From Streptomyces sp. WM6386 (GTDB lineage Bacteria; Actinomycetota; Actinomycetes; Streptomycetales; Streptomycetaceae): a stretch of DNA of 59,530 nt. Below the pieces are notes generated by a model. It was not told the DNA's origin, did not search any database, and worked only from the letters and a program-made list of their open reading frames with translations. Of this stretch, positions 53,220-59,530 are shown one piece after another (within the stretch, counting starts at the first letter, position 1; every line of letters begins with the position of its first letter). The stretch covers positions 1 through 59,530 of the forward strand of contig NZ_JXTE01000059.1 in NCBI RefSeq assembly GCF_000972385.1, read 5' to 3'. A program made the position numbers and the translations under genes.

Positions 53220-53268
53220 GGCTTCCGGCCCGGCCGAAAAAAGCGCAGAAGCCCGAAGGAGCTCTCCC

Positions 53269-54627
53269 GTGGCAGATCGCACACCCCCGCTGAGCGTCGA
53301 GGAGCTGCACGCCCTTGTCGCGAGCGGTGAGATCGACACCGTCGTCCTGGCCTTCCCCGACATGCAAGGGCGGCTCCAGGGCAAGCGGTTCGCCGCCCGC
53401 TTCTTCCTCGACGAGGTCCTCCACCACGGCACCGAGGGCTGCAACTACCTCCTCGCCGTCGACACCGAGATGAACACCGTCGAGGGCTACGCCATGTCCT
53501 CCTGGGACCGCGGCTACGGCGACTTCGCCATGCACCCGGACCTCTCCACCCTGCGCCGCGTCCCCTGGAACGCCGGCACGGCCATGATCATCGCCGACCT
53601 CGCCTGGGAGGACGGTTCCCCGGTCGTCGCCGCGCCCCGCCAGATCCTGCGCCGCCAACTGGAGCGGCTCGCCGAGCTCGGCTACACCGCCCAGGTCGGC
53701 ACCGAGCTGGAGTTCATCGTCTTCAGGGACACCTACGAGCAGGCCTGGGACGCGGGCTACCAGGGGCTGACACCGGCGAACCAGTACAACATCGACTACT
53801 CGGTGCTCGGGACCGGCCGCATCGAGCCACTGCTGCGGCGCATCCGCAACGACATGACCGGCGCCGGCCTCACCGTCGAGTCCGCCAAGGGCGAGTGCAA
53901 CCCGGGCCAGCACGAGATCGTGTTCAAGTACGACGAGGCCGTGGTCACCTGCGACCAGCACGCGATCTACAAGACCGGTGCCAAGGAGATCGCCGCCCAG
54001 GAGGGCGTGTCGCTCACCTTCATGGCCAAGTACAACGAGCGCGAGGGCAACTCCTGCCACATCCACCTCTCGCTCGCCGACGCCGCCGGAAACAACGCGA
54101 TGGCGGGCCCCGACGGGATGTCGGACGTGATGCGGTACTTCCTCGCCGGGCAGCTCGCGGCCCTGAGGGACTTCTCGCTCCTCTACGCCCCCAACATCAA
54201 CTCCTACAAGCGGTTCCAGCCGGGCTCCTTCGCCCCCACGGCCGTCGCGTGGGGCCACGACAACCGGACCTGCGCGCTGCGGGTGGTCGGCCACGGCCGC
54301 TCCCTGCGCTTCGAGAACCGGCTGCCGGGCGGTGACGTCAATCCGCACCTCGCCGTCGCCGGGCTGGTGGCAGCCGGGCTCTACGGCATCGAGCAGAAGC
54401 TGGAGCTGCCCGAGGCGTGCGCCGGCAACGCCTACACCGCCGACTTCGCCCATGTCCCGACCACCCTGCGCGAGGCCGCCGAGCTCTGGGAGAACAGCCC
54501 GATCGCCAAGGCGGCCTTCGGCGACGAGGTCGTGGCGCACTACAGCAACATGGCCCGCGTCGAACTCGAAGCCTTCGACGCGGCGGTGACCGACTGGGAG
54601 TTGCGCCGCTCCTTCGAACGCCTGTGA
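53269..54627 (+). CDS. Glutamine synthetase-like gamma-glutamylamine synthetase (GlnA4-type)
   Basis: 452 residues from GTG 53269 (GAAGGAG 8 bases upstream). Glutamine synthetase fold: VGTELEFIVF, ECNPGQHEIVFKY, NEREGNSCHIHLSL, NSYKRFQPGSFAP and FENRLPGGDVNPHL. The position and partners match the S. coelicolor glnA4 cluster, where GlnA4 is reported to glutamylate ethanolamine rather than ammonia. Expected reaction: Glu + amine + ATP to gamma-glutamyl amide. Divergent from GntR, followed by ALDH and SDR genes. Substrate here is inferred. Confidence 0.9.
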   Translation: MADRTPPLSVEELHALVASGEIDTVVLAFPDMQGRLQGKRFAARFFLDEVLHHGTEGCNYLLAVDTEMNTVEGYAMSSWDRGYGDFAMHPDLSTLRRVPWNAGTAMIIADLAWEDGSPVVAAPRQILRRQLERLAELGYTAQVGTELEFIVFRDTYEQAWDAGYQGLTPANQYNIDYSVLGTGRIEPLLRRIRNDMTGAGLTVESAKGECNPGQHEIVFKYDEAVVTCDQHAIYKTGAKEIAAQEGVSLTFMAKYNEREGNSCHIHLSLADAAGNNAMAGPDGMSDVMRYFLAGQLAALRDFSLLYAPNINSYKRFQPGSFAPTAVAWGHDNRTCALRVVGHGRSLRFENRLPGGDVNPHLAVAGLVAAGLYGIEQKLELPEACAGNAYTADFAHVPTTLREAAELWENSPIAKAAFGDEVVAHYSNMARVELEAFDAAVTDWELRRSFERL

Positions 54628-54659
54628 TCCCGAGTGTCTGTGATCCCGAGTGTCTGTGA
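54623..54659 (+). repeat. 16-bp tandem duplication at the glnA-aldH junction
   Basis: Two copies of TGTGATCCCGAGTGTC (54623-54638, 54639-54654) plus a 5-base partial third copy; the first starts on the last glnA codons and stop. Confidence 0.85.
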
Positions 54660-54670
54660 AAGGTTCTTCG

Positions 54671-56044
54671 TTGTCGTACGAGCATGAGCTGACCGTCCTC
54701 AACCCGGCCACCGAGGAGGTCGTCGCCACCGTCCCGGCGGCCTCCGCGGCCGACGTGGACGCGGCCGTCGCCAGGGCCGCCGCGGCACAGGTGAAGTGGG
54801 CCGGGGCCGCCCCCGCCGACCGCGCCCGGCTGCTGCGCCGGTTCGCCGACGTCGTCGACCAACACGTCGAGGAACTCGCTCGGTTGGAGGTCCGGGAAGC
54901 CGGTCACCTCCTCGGCAACGCCCGCTGGGAGGCCGGGAACGTCCGTGACCTGCTCGCCTATGCGGCCGGGGGAGTGGAGCGCCTGAACGGCCGCCAGATC
55001 CCGGTGTCCGGCGGCCTCGACGTCACGATCCTCGAACCGCTCGGCGTCGTCGGGATCATCGCGCCCTGGAACTTCCCCATGCCCATCGCCGCCTGGGGTA
55101 CGGCCCCGGCGCTCGCCGCCGGCAACGCGGTGATCCTCAAGCCCGCCGAGACGACCCCGCTGACCGCCCTGCGGCTCGCCGAACTCGCCCTGGAGGCAGG
55201 GCTGCCGGAGGGTCTGTTCCAGGTGCTGCCGGGCCACGGACCGGTCGCCGGGACCGCTCTCGTCGAGCACCCCGGCGTCGCCAAGATCGTGTTCACCGGC
55301 TCCACCCGCACCGGGCGGGACGTCATGGAACGCTGCGCCCGCCGGATCAAGCCGGTCACCCTCGAACTCGGCGGCAAGAGCCCGAACATCGTTTTCGCCG
55401 ACGCCGACCTCAAGACCGCCGTCGACCCCTTCTCCTTCCTCGACAACTCCGGCCAGGACTGCTGCGCCCGCACCCGCATCCTGGTCCAGGAGTCCGTGTA
55501 CGACGAGGTCCGCGAGCTGCTCGCCGACGCGCTGGCCGCCGTCGTCGTGGGCGATCCGGCCGACGAGAAGACACAGATGGGGCCGCTGATCTCCCGTCAG
55601 CAGCTGGAGCGCGTACGGTCGTTCGTGCCGGACGACGCCCCGGGCCTGCGCGGCAGCGCCCCCGAAGGGCCCGGCTTCTGGTTCGCGCCGACCGTCCTCA
55701 CGGGGGAGCGGCACGACTCCGAGGCGGCCCGGGAGGAGATCTTCGGACCCGTGGCCGTACTCCTGCCCTTCACCGACGAGCAGGACGCGATCCGGCTGGC
55801 CAACGACACCCCGTACGGCCTCTCCGGCTCCATCTGGACCCGGGACGTCGGCCGCGCGCTCCGCGTCTCCCAGGGCGTCCGGGCCGGCAACCTGTCCGTC
55901 AACTCCCACTCCAGCGTCCGCTACTGGACCCCCTTCGGCGGCTACAAGCAGTCCGGCGTGGGCCGGGAGCTCGGCCCGGACGCCCTGGCCGCCTTCACCG
56001 AAACCAAGAACGTCTTCATCAGCACGGAGGGCCCCGCACAGTGA
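54671..56044 (+). CDS. NAD(P)-dependent aldehyde dehydrogenase
   Basis: 457 residues. TTG 54671 is preferred because AAAGG lies 7 bases upstream and the protein then begins SYEHELTVLNPAT; GTG codons at 54650 and 54656 are alternatives. VTLELGGKSPN holds the catalytic Glu and GQDCCARTRI the Cys; FTGSTRTGRDV is the NAD-binding Gly motif. Likely oxidises the gamma-glutamyl aldehyde made in the amine pathway. Overlaps the SDR start by 4 bases. Confidence 0.93.
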   Translation: MSYEHELTVLNPATEEVVATVPAASAADVDAAVARAAAAQVKWAGAAPADRARLLRRFADVVDQHVEELARLEVREAGHLLGNARWEAGNVRDLLAYAAGGVERLNGRQIPVSGGLDVTILEPLGVVGIIAPWNFPMPIAAWGTAPALAAGNAVILKPAETTPLTALRLAELALEAGLPEGLFQVLPGHGPVAGTALVEHPGVAKIVFTGSTRTGRDVMERCARRIKPVTLELGGKSPNIVFADADLKTAVDPFSFLDNSGQDCCARTRILVQESVYDEVRELLADALAAVVVGDPADEKTQMGPLISRQQLERVRSFVPDDAPGLRGSAPEGPGFWFAPTVLTGERHDSEAAREEIFGPVAVLLPFTDEQDAIRLANDTPYGLSGSIWTRDVGRALRVSQGVRAGNLSVNSHSSVRYWTPFGGYKQSGVGRELGPDALAAFTETKNVFISTEGPAQ

Positions 56045-56832
56045 CCGCATCGACCGAAGAGATGGTCTGCCGACGCCTGGTCGGCCGTACCGCCGTCATC
56101 ACCGGGGCCGGCAGCGGCATCGGTCTCGCCACCGCCCGCCGGCTCGCCTCCGAGGGCGCGCACGTGGTCTGCGGCGACGTCGACGAGCAGCGCGGCAAGG
56201 CGGCCGCCGAGGAGGTCGGCGGAGTCTTCGTGAAGGTCGACGTCACTGACCCCGATCAGGTCGAGACGCTGTTCAAGACGGCGTACGACACCTACGGCAG
56301 CGTCGACATCGCCTTCAACAACGCGGGCATCTCCCCGCCCGACGACGACTCCATCCTGGAGACCGGCCTGGAGGCCTGGAAGCGCGTCCAGGAGGTCAAC
56401 CTGACCTCCGTCTACCTGTGCTGCAAGGCGGCGATCCCCTACATGCGGCGGCAGGGCAAGGGCTCCATCATCAACACGGCGTCCTTCGTGGCGAGGATGG
56501 GCGCGGCCACGTCCCAGATCTCCTACACCGCCTCCAAGGGCGGTGTCCTGGCCATGTCCCGTGAACTGGGCGTGCAGTTCGCGCGGGAGGGCATCCGCGT
56601 GAACGCCCTCTGCCCCGGCCCGGTCAACACCCCTCTCCTTCAGGAACTGTTCGCCAAGGACCCCGAGCGCGCCGCCCGCCGCCTCGTCCACATCCCGCTC
56701 GGCCGCTTCGCCGAGGCCGAGGAGATCGCCGCCGCCGTCGCCTTCCTGGCCAGCGACGACTCCTCGTTCGTGAACGCCAGCGACTTCCTCGTCGACGGCG
56801 GAATCTCGGGGGCTTACGTCACACCCCTGTAG
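56041..56832 (+). CDS. Short-chain dehydrogenase/reductase
   Basis: 263 residues, classical SDR. Cofactor motif TGAGSGIG (about 21-28), NNAG (about 97-100), catalytic Ser region IINTASF and YTASKGG with Tyr/Lys. GTG 56041 within GTGA of the ALDH stop. In the proposed route it would oxidise the hydroxyl of a gamma-glutamyl amino alcohol to the aldehyde used by the ALDH; family-level evidence alone cannot fix this. Confidence 0.92.
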   Translation: MTASTEEMVCRRLVGRTAVITGAGSGIGLATARRLASEGAHVVCGDVDEQRGKAAAEEVGGVFVKVDVTDPDQVETLFKTAYDTYGSVDIAFNNAGISPPDDDSILETGLEAWKRVQEVNLTSVYLCCKAAIPYMRRQGKGSIINTASFVARMGAATSQISYTASKGGVLAMSRELGVQFAREGIRVNALCPGPVNTPLLQELFAKDPERAARRLVHIPLGRFAEAEEIAAAVAFLASDDSSFVNASDFLVDGGISGAYVTPL

Positions 56833-56842
56833 GCCCGCGGCC

Positions 56843-56848
56843 TAGAGT
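56843..56848 (+). promoter_or_regulatory. -10 element for leaderless DUF2510 gene
   Basis: TAGAGT ends 6 bases before ATG 56855; no ribosome site in GCCGGG. Confidence 0.5.
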
Positions 56849-56854
56849 GCCGGG

Positions 56855-57787
56855 ATGAGCATGACGCCCCCGCCCGGCTGGTACCGCGACCCCGAGCACC
56901 CGCATCTGGAACGCTGGTGGGACGGTACGGCCTGGACCGAGCACCGGCGCGAGCCCGCACCCGCGGGCCCGCCGCCGGTGCCGGGACGGCCGCCGGGCGG
57001 CGAGGCCTCGGGACGCGCGAAGGTCATCGCCCTCACCACGGCCGGGGTGGTCCTGGTCGCGGCGATCGTGACGGGAGCGTTCGTCCTGCGTGACGACGGG
57101 GGCGCCGAGGGCAGCACGACGGTGACCGAGTCCATCACCCCCACCTTCGCCCCGACGAGCCGGACGCCCACTCCTACGCCCACGCCGTCGGAGTCCACCA
57201 GCGAACCCTCCGCCGACGACCCGGCCGTCGTCGAGGACCAGCTCAACGGCATCACCGTGCCGCTGCTCGACGGCTGGGTACGACCCCAGTACATCGTCGA
57301 CGACGACGTCCTCATGTCCACCGACGGCACCTACGACTGCCCCGGCGACCCCGGAGTGTGCCGGCACGGTCTCGTCATCTCGCGCACGGTGACCTCCAAC
57401 GACGAGACCTCCCCCGAGTCCCTCGCCAAGGCAGACATCTCCGACGCGGCCGACTACGCCTACGACCGCGACCTCGTCGGCAAGCGGCCCTTCGGCGGCA
57501 TCGAGTCGCACGAGGTCGTGAAGTCGGGTCCGGTCGCCGTGGCCGGCCGTGCCGGGTATTTCGTCCGCTGGCGCGTCAAGACGGCCAAGGGGCCCGGCGG
57601 TTACGTCCAGTCCCTCGCCTTCCAGTCCAGCGTCGGCACCGAGTCCCCGGTCGTCGTGCGCTACGTCTTCGACGCAGGCGAGGACGGGCCGCCGCTCGCC
57701 GACATGGACCGGATCACCAAGGGCATCCGCTCCAGCGGCGACGCGAACGGCGGCGGCGTCGGCAGCAGCATCGGCCCGACGGACTGA
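56855..57787 (+). CDS. DUF2510 membrane-anchored protein
   Basis: 310 residues. The N-terminal DUF2510 (PPGWYRDPEHPHLERWWDGTAWTEHRR) faces the cytosol, one membrane helix follows (about 57-76, VIALTTAGVVLVAAIVTGAFV), then a Thr/Pro/Ser-rich stalk (about 85-125) and an extracytoplasmic domain of unknown fold with CPGDPGVC, a likely disulfide. Not recognised further; common in actinobacteria. Transcribed away from the SDR operon by its own promoter. Confidence 0.85.
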   Translation: MSMTPPPGWYRDPEHPHLERWWDGTAWTEHRREPAPAGPPPVPGRPPGGEASGRAKVIALTTAGVVLVAAIVTGAFVLRDDGGAEGSTTVTESITPTFAPTSRTPTPTPTPSESTSEPSADDPAVVEDQLNGITVPLLDGWVRPQYIVDDDVLMSTDGTYDCPGDPGVCRHGLVISRTVTSNDETSPESLAKADISDAADYAYDRDLVGKRPFGGIESHEVVKSGPVAVAGRAGYFVRWRVKTAKGPGGYVQSLAFQSSVGTESPVVVRYVFDAGEDGPPLADMDRITKGIRSSGDANGGGVGSSIGPTD

Positions 57788-57788
57788 C

Positions 57789-58991
57789 CTACAGGAACGT
57801 CCGGCCCTCGCCTCGATAGGTCGGGACGGTCGAGGTGACGGTGTCGCCCTCGATCAGATGCAGCACGTCGAACCGCTCGCACAGCTCCCCGGCCTTCGCG
57901 TGCCGGAACCACACCTTGTCCCCGAGGAGGAGGTCGTCGGCGGGCGAGCCGAGCAGCGGCGTCTGCACCTCGCCGGGCCCCTCCTGAGGGTCGTACTTCA
58001 GCCCCTCCGGCAGATAGGGCACGGGGAGCCGGTCGGGCCCGGGCGCACCGGAGGCCGGATAGCCGCCCCCGAGCACCGTGACGACACCGACGCCGGGCCG
58101 CCGTACGACGGGCTGGGCGAAGAGCGCGGCCGGACGCCCGCTGAACGACGTGTAGTTGTCGAAGAGCCGCGGCACGTACAGCCCCGACCCGGCCCCGATC
58201 TCCGTGACGGCGTCCTCGGCGGCGGTGGTCTGGACGCTGCCGGTACCGCCGCCGTTGACGAACTCCAGGTCGGGAACGACGGCCCGGACGGCACGCACCA
58301 CTGCCGCCCGCCGCTCGGCCAGCTCCTTGCGGGCGGTGGCCTGCATCAGCCGGACGGCACGGGACCGGAACGGATGCCCGGCGACGGAGTCGCCCACGCC
58401 GGCGATATGACCCTCGTACGCCATGATCCCGACGACCTTGAACCCGGGTCGCCGGGCGACCGCGCGGGCGAGGTCGGCGACCTGGGCGGGGGAGTGCAGC
58501 GGGGAGCGCCGGGCGCCCACCCGCACCCGGCCGCCCAGGAGCTTGAGGGAGGTGTCCAACTCCAGGCAGACGCGGACGACTTCACGTCCGCCGTCCCGGG
58601 AGCGGTCGATGAGGTCGAGCTGTGCGACGTCGTCGACCATGACGGCCACGGCGGCGGCGAGCTTGGGGTCCGAGGTCAGCTCGGCGTACCCGGTGCTGTC
58701 GGCGGAGGGGTAGGCGAGCAGGATGTCGTCGAACCCGGAGCGTGCCAGCCACAGGGACTCGGCGAGGGTGAAGGACATGAGGCCCGCGAAACCGTCCTTG
58801 GCGAGGACGCGTTCGAGCAGTGCCCGGCACCGCACGGACTTGCTGGCCAGACGGATCGGCTTACCGCCGGCCCGGCGGAGGAGATCGTCCGCGTTGGCGT
58901 CGAAGGCGTCCAGATCCACGATCGCCACAGGAGCGTCGAGGTGAGCGGTGGCCCGGTCGTAACGGGCCCGGTCGGCGGCGCGCGCAGTCAT
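57789..58991 (-). CDS. PLP-dependent amino acid deaminase/D-threonine aldolase-like enzyme
   Basis: 400 residues from ATG 58991; the frame extends further up without support. Alanine-racemase-type barrel: PVAIVDLDAFDANADDLLRRAGGKPIRLASKSVRC (PLP Lys expected in RLASKS), MSFTLAESLWLA, EFVNGGGTGSV and the C-terminal metal/PLP domain with LGGGYPASG and VWFRHAKAGELCERF (His and Cys usually bind a divalent metal in D-threonine aldolase/D-serine dehydratase relatives). Substrate unassigned. Confidence 0.85.
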   Translation of the reverse strand: MTARAADRARYDRATAHLDAPVAIVDLDAFDANADDLLRRAGGKPIRLASKSVRCRALLERVLAKDGFAGLMSFTLAESLWLARSGFDDILLAYPSADSTGYAELTSDPKLAAAVAVMVDDVAQLDLIDRSRDGGREVVRVCLELDTSLKLLGGRVRVGARRSPLHSPAQVADLARAVARRPGFKVVGIMAYEGHIAGVGDSVAGHPFRSRAVRLMQATARKELAERRAAVVRAVRAVVPDLEFVNGGGTGSVQTTAAEDAVTEIGAGSGLYVPRLFDNYTSFSGRPAALFAQPVVRRPGVGVVTVLGGGYPASGAPGPDRLPVPYLPEGLKYDPQEGPGEVQTPLLGSPADDLLLGDKVWFRHAKAGELCERFDVLHLIEGDTVTSTVPTYRGEGRTFL

Positions 58992-59091
58992 GAACGAAGC
59001 CTGCCAGACAGGATTACCGCAGGGTAGGGGGACGTTCCGGGCTAAAGCCCCGGGCTCGTGGACTGGTTCCCGTCCGGCCGGGGACAACCCG

Positions 59092-59097
59092 TAGAGT
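59092..59097 (+). promoter_or_regulatory. Possible -10 element near the right edge
   Basis: TAGAGT in the gap between the PLP enzyme start and the ATG at 59233; would give a leader of about 130 bases. Confidence 0.25.
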
Positions 59098-59232
59098 GAC
59101 GCGCACGCATGTGAGGACGGCAGGGGCCCGAGTCAGGGGATGCCGATCCGTCCGTGCGGGTATGCGTGCCCGGGCGGGCCTGTTCGCACCGGGGACGACG
59201 ACGGACCCGGGCACAAGGGAAACGGGGGGCGC

Positions 59233-59530
59233 ATGAGCACGGAAGCGCGGCACGCCTCCATCCCTCCGCGCCCCACAACACCCCCACGCCCCACGGACCC
59301 TCCGAGGACGGGCCCCGAGGCCACGGACCGCGAGGAGCCCGGGCGCACCGAGGAACGGCCACCGGCCCAGGCACCGGGTACGCGACCGACGAGCGGCGCT
59401 TCCACCCCGACGACGACCGTGCCCCCGCTCCCGGGCGCACGACCGGCACCCGGGACCCCCGCTCGTGACGCCTCCCCGGACACACCGCCGCCCCCCGGCC
59501 AGGACAGCCCCGGAACTCCCACGACACCTC
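59233..59530 (+). CDS. Start of a proline/threonine-rich protein (3' end outside window)
   Basis: An open frame begins at ATG 59233 (GGGAAACGGGGGG upstream) and runs without a stop to the window edge, about 99 codons. Composition is dominated by Pro, Thr, Gly, Ala and Arg with a few Asp/Glu (TTPPRPTDPPRTGPEATDRE), a disordered N-terminal tail as found on streptomycete membrane or regulatory proteins. No domain is visible yet. Third positions are GC-rich as in real genes. Confidence 0.55.
   Translation, partial: MSTEARHASIPPRPTTPPRPTDPPRTGPEATDREEPGRTEERPPAQAPGTRPTSGASTPTTTVPPLPGARPAPGTPARDASPDTPPPPGQDSPGTPTTP

Overview
The window is high-GC actinobacterial DNA and almost certainly Streptomyces. 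GC is very high and concentrated at third codon positions. GTG and TTG starts are frequent. Gene order matches, as I recall it, the Streptomyces coelicolor SCO1611-SCO1650 region: trmI-ferredoxin-arc-dop-pup-endonuclease VII-prcB-prcA, lacI-MFS, pafA, two FKBPs, pafB-pafC, tatA-tatC, helY, conservon cvn9/rar with a P450, and a glnA4 cluster. No rRNA, tRNA, CRISPR array or transposase was seen.

Region 1 (1-18 kb) is the Pup-proteasome system. The ATPase ring Arc, the depupylase Dop, the tag Pup, the 20S core subunits PrcB/PrcA and the Pup ligase PafA are all present. PafB/PafC (WYL-domain regulators) follow. Three kinds of passenger gene sit inside the cluster: an HNH/endonuclease VII gene whose 3' end overlaps the prcB propeptide codons, a divergent LacI-MFS pair sharing an inverted-repeat operator, and two FKBP prolyl isomerases.

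Region 2 (17.4-23.4 kb) holds a zinc-ribbon protein, a tiny membrane protein, tatA, tatC, a frameshifted lipid-kinase gene and the helY helicase. Region 3 (23.4-30.9 kb) is a minus-strand operon annotated in databases as urea amidolyase: two DUF1989 proteins, a biotin-dependent carboxylase and allophanate hydrolase, with a divergent TetR gene. From family knowledge the DUF1989 pair suggests guanidine rather than urea as substrate. A 22-bp palindrome in the TetR/operon gap recurs in front of the APC permease gene at 36.7-38.2 kb, so the permease probably belongs to the same regulon although a conservon, a P450 and a pseudouridine synthase lie between.

Region 4 (31.1-35.7 kb) is a complete conservon (sensor, roadblock, DUF742, GTPase) followed by a CYP157-type P450 that has EQSLW where P450s normally have ExxR. 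Region 5 (38.4-47 kb) holds a PadR regulator with an ABC exporter, an iron-box-controlled siderophore-interacting reductase, a 5'-3' exonuclease and a glycine-betaine ABC importer whose permease is fused to two substrate-binding domains. Region 6 (47-59.5 kb) has several regulators and transporters, then a GntR-glnA-ALDH-SDR plus PuuD-like gamma-glutamylation pathway (probably ethanolamine or another amine), a DUF2510 protein, a PLP enzyme of the D-threonine aldolase/alanine racemase type, and the start of a proline/threonine-rich protein cut by the right edge.

At least six genes (trmI, pafA, a 64-residue membrane protein gene, the lipid kinase gene, lysR and the DUF2510 gene) have a TANNNT -10 element 6-7 bases before the start codon and no Shine-Dalgarno sequence, which predicts leaderless mRNAs. 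All calls come from reading the sequence; no database search was run.
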